A stretch of DNA of 64,000 nucleotides from Henricia sp. BOLD:AAB3569 (lineage: Eukaryota; Echinodermata; Asteroidea; Spinulosida; Echinasteridae). The translations under genes were made by a program, and so were the position numbers. Positions 9,596 to 20,954 of this stretch are shown here, in pieces. Position 1 is the stretch's first letter, and each line of letters opens with the position of its first letter. The stretch lies in NCBI GenBank assembly GCA_037783545.1, contig JBBELK010000059.1:35887-99886 (forward strand). Reading direction: 5' to 3'. A model generated the notes under the pieces. It worked only from the letters and a program-made list of their open reading frames with translations. It was not told where the DNA came from and made no database searches.

Positions 9596-10410
9596 TTTCG
9601 CTTCGCTCATCCGCATAAAAAGTAGTTTGACTCTAAAGAATGACTCAAATAACACCAGACATTCGATTCAGTGGTTTATTTGCAATATGGGAGGGCCGGG
9701 TACCCTTTGCCGAGCACGTTCCAACTGTATAAGTTTGACATGTGTACGTTACCTTATAGGTACAGAATCAAGGTATTGGTATAATTATACAGGTGAATTA
9801 TAGCAATATACCTGTAGGTGTTAAAAAACAAAAGCAAAATCATACATGTGTCATATGTTTAACTAAAAAACTTCAATGAGAAAACAGCATCCATTCCCAA
9901 TTCTACATGAGCCAATTCTTTTAAGCTCTTCGGATATCAGCCGTCATTGAAAAGAAGAAAAAATAAATAAATAAATAAAAATAAATAAAAGATATATATA
10001 TATATATTATTATGAACATGTATTCTCTTGGCCACCTTCGGGCCCTTCGGGACTCGCCCGGCTTTCAACAACTCAAACTCAAAACAAAGCAAACATCTTG
10101 TAATTGTATTGTTAAAAAACGAAAAAGCTCTTCTCCTGGTATCCATCTGGAACCAAGCCCTTTAGGCTCTTCGGACATCGTCCGGCTTTCAACAACTCAA
10201 ACTCAAACATAGGCTACATTTTAACAATTGAGAGTAAGATTAGTACATGTTTAGTACATTTGTGTTTACAAGTGAAAAGGTCTACCGTGTGAAAAAAAAA
10301 AATAAATAAAATAAAATAAAATACCTCAAGAATGCCTGCACACGACACGAAAAAGCAGAAATCGTATAAAGCATGAAAGACTTCCATGTATACTACAAAA
10401 ATTAACAGGG
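9596..10410. other. Start of a ~3.9-kb interruption; no gene
   Basis: AT-rich. Contains A-rich (aaat)n and (at)n tracts at 9958-10008 and two copies of a short GC word, gccaccttcgggcccttcgggac (10031-10053 and, in part, 10160-10175), each followed by tttcaacaactcaaactcaaa. A third copy of the GC word is at 11718-11740. No ORF resembles a protein. Confidence 0.4.
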
Positions 10411-10517
10411 GCGCGTTCAATAGCACAATACGTACGCCGGTATTGGTATTTTCCTATATATAGCTTCACCGTTGAAGGTAATGTCGGTATGCATACGTAT
10501 TGCGCTATTGAACGCGC
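10411..10517. mobile_element. 107-bp fold-back MITE
   Basis: The left end, gcgcgttcaatagcacaata, and the reverse complement of the right end, gcgcgttcaatagcgcaata, differ at one position and stay similar for about 35 bp. Only a short unpaired centre remains (about 10447-10480). No target duplication is clear. Confidence 0.8.
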
Positions 10518-11220
10518 ATCAGGTTACTCTCGACGAGTTATTCTCGAGTAGGCCCTATATAAAGATATATATATGTTCCTTCTTAGCCCGCCCTTTAAGT
10601 TTTCAAGTTCCGAATGTGCATCATGCATAACAATAGTACTAATATACTAGTACAGCCATTATTCTGGAAAACCAAATGCTTTAGGTTTTCACAATTCACC
10701 GGGTATTATTGGTCTCGTCACGTAACGACCCTTGTAACGGAAAATAACAGTTACACCAATGTATATAAATGATGTGAATTTAAACCAAAACGTCATACTG
10801 TTCTTAGCTTGGTTACAAACGAGGGTATGGTATAAAACTTATCAAGATTAACGATTTCGAATTTAGATTCGACTTGAATTATCTATAGGAAGAACCGAAC
10901 ACAAGCAGTAAACTACGCCCGATAGGCTCGCCGAAGAAAAGATTACGCATAGCATGTACATGTCTATATATATACATATTATAATTATATATACATACTC
11001 GCAAGTACAGCATTTATGAAAATTATTCCAATTCGAGCAATAGTAATTCCACGCGAAGATTTCAGAACAGCGTAATCTTCAATTACAAATGAATAATTAC
11101 AACTGCAAAATTCGAAATTAGAATAAAGCAAGGACATGCAAAGCGTTCTTTTTTTTTGACTTGCACTAATCAAAGCAAAACACAAAATTGGTGTGGGTGA
11201 CGCTATCGAGATAATGTAAG
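10518..11220. other. No gene or repeat recognised
   Basis: AT-rich DNA with tatata tracts (10558-10575, 10964-10996). Nothing else stands out. Confidence 0.4.
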
Positions 11221-11321
11221 GCGTCCTGTTTCTGTGGTTTATTGCAATGAAATCTTCAAAGTTGAAAAAAGGCTACCTTTTATTGAATGAACAAGTAATC
11301 CATCGTATGAAGCAAATATTT
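11221..11321 (+). repeat. Dispersed repeat, copy 1 (with ~34-bp deletion)
   Basis: It begins gcgtcctgtttctgtggttt and runs through ctaccttttattgaa to catcgtatgaagcaaatatt. Compared with copy 2 at 11448 it lacks the segment between ttgaa and aacaagtaatcc. Confidence 0.8.
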
Positions 11322-11447
11322 GGCGTGTTCAGAATGCTGCGCGCTAATTGGTCAGCTGACAACAGGAGGGCTGATTCAACATACCTAAAGTTGGTGCGTA
11401 TAAACTAAATTAAAGGCCCAAAATTTTAATTTCTCAGCGAATATACA

Positions 11448-11635
11448 GCGTCCTGTTTCTGTGGTTTATTGCAATGAAATCTTCAAAGTTGAAAAAGGCT
11501 ACCTTTTATTGAATTCACATCCAGACGAGCAATAGCTTGTCTTGCTGAACAAGTAATCCATCGTATGAAGCAAATATTATAGGCAGAAAGTTGTTTAGCA
11601 TGTCATAGGCCCTTTAAAGTCCCAACTACGTTAGT
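11448..11635 (+). repeat. Dispersed repeat, copy 2; left arm of an inverted pair
   Basis: It starts gcgtcctgtttctgtggttt and continues past gcttgtcttgctgaacaag to tttagcatgtcataggccc. The reverse complement of the whole copy occurs at about 14450-14625, enclosing 2.8 kb. Confidence 0.85.
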
Positions 11636-12205
11636 GTTGGAAGCCGTGGTTTATACTGTACTGTGTGTACATATACGATATGTAAATATCAAAAATATTT
11701 GCAACCACTTTTCTTGGCCACCTTCGGGCCCTTCGGGACTCGCCCGGCACTTTTTTACATGTATAGCCGGTACTTGTATAGACAATGTATTAAACATGCT
11801 GATAAGTTTGGCTGTCCTCAATGTCTAGAAAAACAATACAGGCTACTGAGCTGCCGCTCTTATTTCTCATTATTTTCATGTGGCATATGACTGATGTGCA
11901 TAATTTCAGTCAGACATACACGTATACCTAAAGTATCTCAAGAGTTACATGTTACTGTAAAGTTAGTGACTTGGAAAACAAATTCAAAATTTATATTTTT
12001 TACGCAACAGACAAGTTGAAACAGATTTTAATTTGAAACAAATTACTTTTGGTGCAATCAAATCAAGCGGTTGTATTTTTATGCTAGTTAAATGGCGACA
12101 AATTTACGTGCGGAATCGTCAATGAAAATAATAGACAGCAACATTGTGATGTGATGCAAAGCGACCTCTTTGACACGAAGCACGCTATTTTATCTTGGTT
12201 AGTCT
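11636..12205. other. No gene recognised
   Basis: AT-rich. The only repeated element seen is the GC word cttggccaccttcgggccc near 11713. ORFs of 64-75 codons here are unconvincing. Confidence 0.4.
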
Positions 12206-12224
12206 TAGTTTAAGAGTTATCACG

Positions 12225-12445
12225 TCCTTCAAGAGCGGACTGTAACAGGGCGCCATCAACTGACATTATACAGTGGCGCCAAGTACAGCATGAGGGCGCT
12301 ATATGCACGGGCTTTGTTGTGTCCATGTTCATGTCCATATTGGTGTCTTGGAACAAGACTAAGTAGTTGACGGCGGCCGCCAACTGCCAATTTTGGCGAT
12401 ATTTTTGGGCGGAAAACGAAAATATTCTCACCACATCACAGGAGG
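12225..12445 (+). repeat. Direct repeat, copy 1 (~220 bp)
   Basis: It shares with 12730-12945 the words cttcaagagcggactgtaa, agcatgagggcgctat, gcacgggctttgtt, aagact and gtagttgacggc, then gccaactgccaa and gggcggaaaacga. It is GC-richer than its surroundings and has near-palindromic gacggcggccgccaac. Confidence 0.85.
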
Positions 12446-12729
12446 TTTTGCGTGATATTTGGCACAAATATAAGAAAACCAGCCCCAATGAACCTGCATC
12501 AAAAGAAATTCAGCCTGACAGATTAAATGAGAAAACAAAAGGCGGCATGATTTACAGTGCAATTCACGTAGCGGTCCATCAAGCTAATTAACTTCGGTTA
12601 CATATTTGACCAATATTAGTGCACGACACTAGTAAAGTCCGTACTCTCTTACTTCTTTGTGTAAATATTATTGTCAATTAGGGTTTGTTTTGCCCTTACC
12701 CGACGTGTATTCAGGAGTTATTCTCTTGT

Positions 12730-12945
12730 GCTTCAAGAGCGGACTGTAATAGGGCGTCATAAACTGACAGCGGCGCCTAGTATAGCATGAGGGCGCTATA
12801 AGCACGGGCTTTGTTATGCCCATGTCTATGTCCATATTTGTGTCTTGAATCAAGACTAGGTAGTTGACGGCGCCCGCCAACTGCCAAATTATTTGCGATA
12901 GGCCTAATTTGGGCGGAAAACGAGGAAAATCTCACCACAGCAGGG
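12730..12945 (+). repeat. Direct repeat, copy 2 (~215 bp)
   Basis: This is the second, diverged copy of 12225-12445, about 505 bp downstream. It carries a small insertion (gcgataggcctaattt) before gggcggaaaacga. Confidence 0.85.
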
Positions 12946-13469
12946 TACATATTGTTATTATTTTAAAATTTGTAAACACAAGGTCTGAAATCATGGTCAA
13001 CTGTTGAATTATTTCCTACAAGCCTATTTTATCTTAACTGACTTTTCAACGGTTAGGATGAAGTGTAGCCTTCTCTTCGTGTGCTAGACGTTCGGTCGAC
13101 GTATCTTGGGAAAAACATAAAAAAGAACGAAAGAGAGAAGTACTGCTCGAGGGGGGGGGGGGGGGGGGGGGGGGGGGGAATTTGGCAACAGTGACAAACT
13201 GTGTTAAACAGAACAAACAATTCGGTTTGACAACGATAATTATCAAGGACGTACAATCTGCAACGCAGAAGCCGTCACACAACGTGAACCTTAACGTGCT
13301 CAACTGAGAGACTCGGCGTGAAGTGAAGGACAATACCCAGTCGTCCTTTATATACTTTATTATAGTATGCCAAGAATGCGCATTCATGCATGAGTGCATC
13401 ATGCGCTAATCCATTACACAATACAATTGTATAGCCTTTATTCGATCATTCTAACGAACAAAACGTTTT
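12946..13469. other. Non-genic stretch with a long poly-G tract
   Basis: Aside from the G-tract at 13151-13178 I see no repeat or gene. A 118-codon minus-strand ORF over the tract owes its proline run to the G-tract. Confidence 0.45.
13151..13178 (+). repeat. Uninterrupted run of 28 G
   Basis: A pure homopolymer following ctcga. It can form a G-quadruplex, and its length may be unreliable in assembly. Confidence 0.95.
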
Positions 13470-14250
13470 TTTTTTTGTACAGAAAACCCCCTTTTCCTCA
13501 AACTTAATAGAACATGGTAACATGCAACTCTTACTTAATTTAGGGTGGTGAATCAAAAAATGACTGTTACGAAGCTGTATGCTAAGTCAAAGGGGTATTT
13601 TCGGCAAAATAAGTTTTAAAATTGTTAAAAACAAGGTTTACATAAAAACCCCTTTTTCTCAAATAGAACTTGGTAACAAGCCACTCTTACTTAATTTGGG
13701 GTGCTGAATTCAAAAATAGCGGTGTATTTTGAGGGCAAAGGTTCTTTTGGGGAAACAACATTTTGGTAAAAATATAGGCATTCTCAAAGAGAAGATGGAA
13801 ACATGTCACATGCCTAATTTGGCGGTGCTGAATCTAAAAATGACGGCTATGAAGCTGCATTTTGAGGGTATTAGTGGTTTTTTTTGGGGGGGGGGGGGGG
13901 GGGGGGCAAAAAAGAGACTTGTTTTAAAACACTAGTTTTTTTAAAAACATGGTAACATGTCACTTTTACTTAATTTTACGTAACATTACAGTTACCAAAG
14001 CTGTATTTCGAGGGGAAAATGCTTTTTGGCAGAAAGCATGACATGTTTTAAAACTCTAGTTTTGATGTACAAATTAAAACTTGGTATAATAGCATGCCAA
14101 TGTTGTGGTAATTAATCAAAAAGTGGCCAATCTGTACTATGTGATTGAAGATGTCTTATGGCGGCCAAAGTATTTTTGGGCTGTTGAATCCAAGAAACAA
14201 TGTTACCGGACTACATTTTGAGATCTAAATGATGTTAATTAAAAACATTT
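13470..14250 (+). repeat. Inner repeat family, part 2: ~150-bp tandem units
   Basis: Four to five degenerate units, each containing ggtaacatg-, cttacttaattt-, gtgctgaatc-, aaaatgac- and gaagctgtatttt-type words, near 13512, 13672, 13803 and 13950. The reverse complement of the family lies at about 24290-24870. This is the continuation of 9420-9595 after the interruption. Confidence 0.75.
13886..13906 (+). repeat. Uninterrupted run of 21 G inside a repeat unit
   Basis: Preceded by gtggttttttttt and followed by caaaaaagag, in a position where sister units read ggggaaa or tttttggcaaa. The G-tract therefore expanded from a short G-run already in the unit. Confidence 0.95.
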
Positions 14251-14449
14251 TAGAAGCCTTTTCAGTAAAAACAACAACAACATATACAGTGATCATCGTT
14301 GTTCTCTTAATCCATCATGGCGGACTTAGAGCCGCTGATGTACATTTCAGGTAGCACACCCAGGTGGTGCTTGGGCGGCCCATGGGTCTCCTTCAATTCA
14401 GGCAACGTCAGAATACGCCAGTCCCGGTTCCCCTTCAATATTGATGCGC

Positions 14450-14630
14450 AGCTTAGTTAAAGGGCTGTGACATGCTAAACAACTTTGTGCCTAAGCTTTG
14501 CTTCATAATGACGGATTACTTGTTCAGCAAGACATACTATTGTTCGTTTGGATGTAAAATCAGTAAAAGGTGGCCTTTTTCAACTTTGAAGATTTCATTG
14601 CAATAAATCACAGACAGAGGGCGCTGTTTT
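14450..14630 (-). repeat. Dispersed repeat, inverted copy 3
   Basis: This is the reverse complement of 11448-11635: gggctgtgacatgctaaac, ttacttgttcagcaagaca, ttcaactttgaagatttca and attgcaataaatcacaga. It forms an inverted pair with copy 2, and the pair brackets the poly-G tracts and the 150-bp tandem units. Confidence 0.85.
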
Positions 14631-14882
14631 GAGTGCATCACATATAGACAGAAGAGAAAAGTTAGGAAAAAAAATAAGACTTCAAGTTGGACTTGTGGCA
14701 AATTGCTGCAGTTTTTACCCCCAGTTTTGCCATGGCTTACAGCAGGCAACATGTAAAACAAACTCGAACAGCCATGGATTACAAAAGTTTCAGGAAAATT
14801 GACAAAAAAGTGGAATATTTTGTGCACAGTTGAATGTGATTTTCCTGTGTTTGCCTCTTGTGACATCGTGACCTTGGTCATG

Positions 14883-15194
14883 AATATTCATTCATTCATT
14901 CATTTATTTCCATGCTTCACGGATACAAAAACATGTTTTCATAAAATAATTAATACTTTGGAGTAGACATATATGTACATACATGAGATGATTTAACGAG
15001 AGCTTAATGTACTTTTCAGAAATGTATGCCGTAAACATGGCAGGTCCTCGGTAGAAAGCCAGAGGCTTGTACGAGACCAAGGGCCTGTTTTACTGTAACG
15101 ATTAATTGTTACGTTAAACATTATTAAATACATGTATGGAAAAATATGAAAAATATGAAAAAATATATATACTGCAGATATACTGACACACAAG
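14883..15194 (-). repeat. LINE 3' untranslated region and (gaat)n tail
   Basis: About 310 bp after the RT stop, ending (minus strand) in ggaaataaatgaatgaatga. Tails of this TGAA/GAAT type are typical of L2-like elements. Confidence 0.75.
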
Positions 15195-16643
15195 TTATAG
15201 CTGGTCTAATATATGTTGTTTTAGATAATGTTTAAAGGTGAAAGGTGGTCTGGTAATAAGAGTGTTGGGTAAGCTATTCCACAATAAAGGTCCTTGAAAT
15301 TTAACTGATGATTTATATTTTGTGGTTCTAACAGGACTAATCCATATTTTGTTTGCATTTCTTGTTCTATAACTGTGAATTTCAGTACATTGTTTAAATA
15401 GTTGCGATAAGCTACTTGGCAGTTTATTTTGCACATATTTAAACATGAATATGCCAAGGCGATATTTGTACAATTCAAAAACTGGGAGTGTATTAAACCG
15501 CCGAAACAAAGGAGCTGCATGTGCCATTGAATGTGACTGGCTAATAACTCTAAGCGCTTTGTTTTGAACAATAACTAGTTTATTTAGATTTAATAGATAT
15601 GAATTTCCCCAGGCTAGTATACCGTAATTTAAGTGGGGCATCAATAAAGTATTATATAATGATAACACAATTTTTGAAGGTAAAATACCTTTAAGCTTTC
15701 GTAGAATGCCGAGAACACGAGAAATAGTTGTGTGGATATTCTGGCAGTGTGCTTTCCATGTTAATTTGTTATCTATTAGTACACCGAGAAACTTAGTATT
15801 TGTCACTTGCGGGAGAATCGTATTGTTTAAAACGACTTCTACATCAGTGCTCGGCGCTCTAGGGGTGAACAACATGTAATTAGTTTTCTTTAGGTTTACT
15901 GACAGTCTATTGCAACAAAGCCATTTTGAAACACTGCATAATTCATCATTAATAATATTCATTAGATTATGTATGTTGCGATGACTGTAGAAAATATTAG
16001 TATCATCCGCAAATAAAATAAAAGAAAGTATATTAGATGAATTAGATATATCGTTTATATAAAGAAGAAATAAGACTGGTCCTAAAATGGACCCTTGTGG
16101 AACACCACAAATAATGTTTTTTTGAGAGGATAGGTGGCTCTGCCAAGAAACATATTGTTTTCTTCCATCAAGGTAACTTCTAAACCAGTGTAGGGCTTTA
16201 CCTCTAATTCCATATTTACACAGTTTTTGAAGTAAAATGTCATGGTCAATTGTATCAAAAGCTTTAGATAAGTCAAGAAAAATCCCAATAGTTTGTTCTG
16301 ATCTATCTAATGCTGCGCCAACTTTGTCAATGAGATCAATTAATGCCATTTCAGTAGAAAAATTATCCCGGAACCCATACTGTGATTTGTTTAATATATT
16401 GTTCTTCTTAATGTATATATTCAAACGGTTAACCACAAGACGCTCAAGTATTTTCGAAAAACTTGGCAGAATTGAAATAGGGCGATAATTACTGAATAAC
16501 TGGGGGTCACCATTTTTAAAAACTGGGATAACTTTGGCAATTTTTAGATCATCTGGAAATATGCCAGTTGTTAAAGACAAGTTAAATATAACAGTTAAAG
16601 GTTTCACTATGATATGTGCTATAGTTTTAATTATATACCTCAT
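15195..16643 (-). pseudogene. LINE ORF2, reverse transcriptase core and C-terminus
   Basis: 482 codons, intact through the catalytic region: IPVFKNGDP and NYRPISILP near residues 39-60, motif A IFLDLSKAFDTIDHD near 121-135 (catalytic Asp in LDLSKAFD), motif B CGVPQGSILGPVLFLLYIND near 179-198, motif C FADDTNIF near 211-218 with both Asp residues present, then thumb-like sequence (NTKFLGVLIDNKLTW) and a C-terminal region ending HILDQL. The Met used as start (16643) lies inside the original ORF. The true frame enters from upstream but is separated from the rest by the 16655-17390 insert. Preservation of this long open frame suggests relatively recent loss of function. Confidence 0.93.
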
Positions 16644-16742
16644 GCGTAGATTCCAGTCATCTGATTGGTTAAAAGTGGGGGCATTTAATCGGCTAGACCC
16701 GGCGCGTATGCCAACTGGTCAATAGTCTTTGCCATGCCCCGG

Positions 16743-16905
16743 GCATAGTCATTTAGCGGGTTCCGGACGCGCGCATTACATGTGTTAGCATATAGCTAGT
16801 TGTGCACCAACTATGCAGCTGGGCATAGTCATTTAGCGGGTTCCGGACGCGCGCATTACATGTGTTAGCATAGCTATAGCTGTGCACCAACTATGCAGCT
16901 GTGCG
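16743..16905 (+). repeat. Two tandem ~84-bp units
   Basis: Both copies run from gggcatagtcatttagcggg through cgcgcgcattacatgtgtta to gtgcaccaactatgcagctg. They differ by small changes around agcatatagctagt/agcatagctatagc. Confidence 0.9.
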
Positions 16906-17211
16906 CTTCACGTAAACATTCATCAGGACGGTAATGGCGGAATCTCGACGTCATTTTGTCGTCCTGTCGTAGATGATGAAGTCCTTAAGAAAGTAAGAGA
17001 AGTGGCCTACAGTGAAAACTGTGTCAGGTGAAATGTGCTACTAAAGTGCCAGGTGATTATGCTACAATGTTTGCTGTAAATATACAACTTTTCCGCCGTA
17101 GACCAGCTTCCGAAATCGAAACGCGAAGGACCACTGTCATGACTGTACGATGTCTCGTTACTTTTAACCAACCAGATGACAAAAATCTACACATTCGGTA
17201 TATAAAACAAA

Positions 17212-17378
17212 TATTGACTGCTGTTTATTCGGGTCATGGTTAAGATTATAGGCCCTCGGTGATCTCGAAGCCATGACTATGCCCCTCGGCTTCCGCCTCG
17301 GGGCATAGTCATGGCTTCGAGATCACCTTGGGCCTATAATCTTAACCATGCCCCTCATTGCAGTCAATATTTGTATAT
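17212..17378. repeat. Large hairpin (inverted repeat, arms ~75 bp)
   Basis: Left arm words ggttaagattataggccc, gtgatctcgaagccatgac and tatgcccc reappear as reverse complements ggggcatagtcatggc, gagatcacc and gggcctataatcttaacc, with a small loop of ggcttccgcc near 17288-17300. The outer parts (attgactgc and gcagtcaat) also pair. Confidence 0.92.
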
Positions 17379-17726
17379 TATACAAGCATTATAATCATCA
17401 TAACCGGAACTTTTCTTCTTTGGCAATTTATGTATACAGGACAAAACCTCGTCCTCAGTAACTGGATGAAAAAAGAATGAATTCGGAAAGTCGTTTTGTA
17501 TATAATTTAGCGGATCAGTATTACTTTGAGGAATTTTTGAAGCTAGATCAGGCCCGATGTTTACAAACAAATTATTAAAACATTCAGCGATTAGACTGGG
17601 GTCATCTACAACTTCATTGCCATTGACAAATGAACCTATTGAATTTCTATCTGCGCTTCTTTTGTTCAGCACATCATTAATTAATTTCCACGTGTTAGTA
17701 GTGTTACATTTTTCCTTTTCAAACAA
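17364..17726 (-). pseudogene. LINE ORF2, fragment upstream of RT
   Basis: About 120 codons with the conserved pre-RT features of this group: FNNLFVNIGP, VTEDEVLSCIHKLPKKKSSGYDD. The KKSSGYDD segment normally leads straight into the first RT block, but here the frame runs into foreign sequence after about 17393 (reading NACIIYKY and then stop). The rest of the RT resumes at about 16650, on the other side of a 0.74-kb insertion. A frameshifted linker (17727-17985) separates it from the endonuclease. Confidence 0.8.
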
Positions 17727-17985
17727 CCGATATAATAGTTTGTTTTAGCAGTTCTTATTATGCTAGTTAATTTGTTTTTATACTTGGCATAATTAGTTTT
17801 ATTATGTATAGTTGGTGATTTAAGATACTTTTTGTACAGACTATCTTTATGATTAATTGATTTCAGTAATCCCTTTGTAACCCATGGCTTGTTTGATTTA
17901 CGTTTCCGATGTCATAAAGAGCATTCAGTTTTGAAATATACTGCGCATACGCCTGATTTACGTCATCACTGTTTACAACTTCGTT

Positions 17986-18819
17986 TCAGTTGACTTTTCC
18001 AAGTTCCATTTTAAACATATTTATATTTTCGTCTGATGTATCTCTTTTCCAATAATACGATTGTGTGTTAAGTTTCTTATGTTTAAACAGAGGGGGTCCT
18101 ACAGAAATAATTGGAAGATGGTCACTGAGACCAGTTGTAAGAACAGCTGTGTAGTGTTTATCCAAGTTATTGGTAAAAATATTGTCAATGAGAGTAGCAG
18201 TTTCTTGGGTAATGCGAGTTGGCTTATCGATAATAGGTCGAAACGAAAACGAATATATCAAATTTATAAATTCATTAGTGAAATTATGTGTTGTGTAGTT
18301 CAAAAGATTAATATTAAAATCACCAAGCAAATAACAGGTTTTATTTTCAGAAGTGATTCGACCAAGTAAAATTTCAAGTTCTTCAAGGAATCTTGTCATG
18401 TTCAAGCCAGGAGGCCTATAAATGAGACCTACAATTACATTTTTATTAAAATTTGTTTCAACTTCAATAAATATAGATTCAACAAACTCACTTTCGATAC
18501 ACAGGTCCGGTCGCAATTTATATAGAAGATCTTCATTAATATATAACATTACACCACCGCCCTTTTGTTTAATTCTGTTTTTATATTCAATGTCATATCC
18601 CGGTATCCTTATCATTGGGTGTGGTGCGTCACGGAGCCATGTTTCAGTGAGACCAATAATATGAAATTTGTGCGAAATGTTGTTCAATGACTGAAAAAAT
18701 AGATCGAAATTGTTTTGTATGCTTCTAATATTTGTATGATAGATTAAAAGGGGGTTATTCGTGCATGAATCAAGTTTGACTTTCAAAGTCTGATCAGATA
18801 CATATTCTGAATTGGCCAT
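17986..18819 (-). pseudogene. LINE ORF2, endonuclease domain
   Basis: 277 codons. Endonuclease/exonuclease/phosphatase motifs are in the usual order: YHTNIRSI near residue 27, LTETWL with the catalytic Glu near 59, GGGVMLYI near 87, LLGDFNIN near 164-171 and the C-terminal LSDHLPI near 231 with the Asp-His pair. This enzyme nicks target DNA to prime reverse transcription. The start shown is the first in-frame Met. The frame ends near 17986, although in a working element the ORF would run on into the RT, so the gene is broken by mutation there. Confidence 0.88.
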
Positions 18820-18830
18820 GGTATTTAGAA

Positions 18831-19608
18831 GTTATTAAGGTCTAATCTTTCAAAATCGAATATTCAATGAGTAAGTGCACAGAAATAGTACTATCGGCTA
18901 GTCTCTTAGCTTGTTGTTCGTTAGTACAATAGAGGTGAGAAAAACACACGATAGCGTTCAGCAGTCTGTGGTTTAACAATATGCATATTTTCATTAGCAT
19001 AAAAACTAAAAACCTTTGTTTTAACCCCCAAAGCAAGCTCCAAATAGGATTTTTATGACTTTAACTGAGTAGAGTGGTTTTAAAGCATAGATTTCATTGA
19101 TAAAAATCCTAAATAAGGGGGCCTTTAAGGGCTTTAATGAGCTGGCATGTAATTTGGTAGCCGTCAAATGTGGCCAAAGAGAGGGTGACGTCTTTGTAAG
19201 ATGGTTGCACGGATATCTTCGAGACCGGTGGTTTCCATTATGCACATATCAATCGTCCACCCCCTCCCCCTCCCCCTCCCGATTTATCTTAAAATATTTG
19301 TTTTGTACTAAAACAAGCATCTCTAATCCAATAAATTTTCTCACCTTTTAATTATAATGTACAGGTTTGCAACTAAATTCACCCCATCCTTTTCTTATTA
19401 CCATTTTCAAATTGTACGCCGTTGTCTCATATGTGTATTTTGCACACTTCAAGTTCAATATTTTCATATTTCACTGTAAAACTCAAGTCATACCAACACC
19501 TACCATTACAGATAATCTCATCTGATGTGATTAGTTTCATTTCTGTTCATGCACTGGTTAATTTTCATTATGGAAATACCTGCTTTGTACATGTACTACA
19601 TGTGTAAT
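18831..19608. other. No gene recognised
   Basis: AT-rich sequence between the LINE 5' end and the fold-back element. A (cccctc)n-type pyrimidine tract is at 19259-19280. Nothing else is supported. Confidence 0.4.
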
Positions 19609-20299
19609 TAGTCCATGGGACAGAGGGGCCCACCGTGCACCCCACCCCCGCACCACCCCCCTACAATTTACGAAACAACATTTTTCTAGTAGGTTTGCAT
19701 CTGTACTTCATTTTAAGACATGTTAACATGAGATTAACTGGGACTCACTACCTGATTTTGGATGTTACATGAACCCTCAAGCCTAAGACTTTTGATGGCC
19801 ATTTTAGGGTTAGGGGAAATTTAAATATTCATTGTTCCGTCAACAATTGTTCCGTCGTAGAGATACAAGTTACCCCTCAAAATGTAGGTCTTGGTGAGTT
19901 CTACACAATGGTACATGAGTTATGTCTTTTAATTCAATAAGTAGGTAAACAGAGATCAAAAGGTACATTTTAAAGGGAGTTTCGCTAAATTTGGTAATCC
20001 TCGCCATCAAACAAAACTGTATACGTGTAAATTAATAAAGTTTTACTATAGTAAAACAACTGCAAAAAAGTTGTATAAAATCCGTTGGTTAAATTACTTT
20101 AATCAGTTGTTGAACAAAGTTTTTGCAAACCACTCAATCGTTTCACACAAAGAGGTACATATTGACTTTTGTTTTTCGTATGGCTTTTAAATCTTGTTCT
20201 CTATGAAAAAGCTGATAAAACTCGCTCAATAACATTTATCGGGCCTTGTTTACATGATCTAAAATTGTGGTTTAAATCCGTCGGAAAATTGCAAAGTTA

Positions 20300-20508
20300 C
20301 ACTGCAAAACTGTGGTGTTAAATTAACACCAGTGGTGTTGTCTTATATAGATACCAAGCATGGTGTTAAAATTTAACACCGTAGGTGTTACTTTTAATAT
20401 AACATTTGGAATAAATGCACACTTGTGGTGTTAAAATTTAACACCAGGATTGGTATCTATATAAGACAACACCCACTGGTGTTATTTAACACCACAGTTT
20501 TTGCAGTG
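20300..20508. mobile_element. 209-bp MITE with ~57-bp TIRs and TA duplication
   Basis: The ends are cactgcaaaactgtggtgtt and, in reverse complement, cactgcaaaaactgtggtgt. Pairing continues through accagtggtgttgtcttata to agatacca. TA dinucleotides flank it at 20298-20299 and 20509-20510. It contains several ttaacacc/ggtgttaa palindromes. Confidence 0.88.
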
Positions 20509-20954
20509 TATTTAAGATAAAAAGTACAACTTTTTTCACACGTAGTACAAGCCCACCCAAATGTAACCCAGCCCGGTGTGTTACAGCCAGTGGAGTGTCT
20601 TCCACTACACAAACAATCCTCAACTCCGTGAGATGTGTCTTCATGTCCTCTGAACCGACTTGGAGGACGTTTGACCTTGATCAGTAACCACCACAGCGTG
20701 AAATTGCCCGATAAAGAAATGGGTAAAAGTGTGCATAAACAGCACATTTTTATAGTAAAAGGTTTGAAACCCAACAAGAGGGTACAATACCACACATTTC
20801 ACACAAAATGACGTAAAATAATTTTACCCAACCATTTTACTATTATCTAAATTCCCTAGCCTTTCAATTGAAATCACTTAACAATACATATAAATTCTGC
20901 ACACAACAAATGTATAAACAGTTGTTCATTGGATACCGGGGCATGAATATAAAA

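Larger units (their letters stand above)
16655..17393. mobile_element. 0.74-kb non-autonomous insert splitting the LINE RT
   Basis: It interrupts the RT reading frame between SSGYDD and the RT core. One end holds two tandem copies (about 84 bp each) of a segment beginning gggcatagtcatttagcggg (16743 and 16824). The other end holds a large hairpin. No ORF of interest. The boundaries are set by loss of RT homology. Possible diverged target duplications are gatgattataat and gatgactggaat on the LINE strand, which I regard as unproven. Confidence 0.75.
14883..18830 (-). mobile_element. Broken non-LTR retrotransposon (CR1/L2/Jockey group)
   Basis: Read on the minus strand it has, in order, an endonuclease domain (18819-17986), a frame-disrupted linker (about 17985-17727), the start of the RT region (17726-17364), an inserted fold-back element (about 17390-16655), the RT core (16643-15195), a 3' untranslated region, and a short (gaat)n tail at 14883-14905 adjoining host sequence. 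An apurinic-type endonuclease followed by RT with an FADD box and a simple-repeat tail instead of poly-A points to the CR1/L2 side of the Jockey superfamily; the clade is inferred. No ORF1 is seen, so it is probably 5'-truncated. Confidence 0.9.

Noticed and set aside
13046..13402. 118-codon minus-strand ORF with polyproline
   Set aside because: The proline run is simply the poly-G tract on the other strand.
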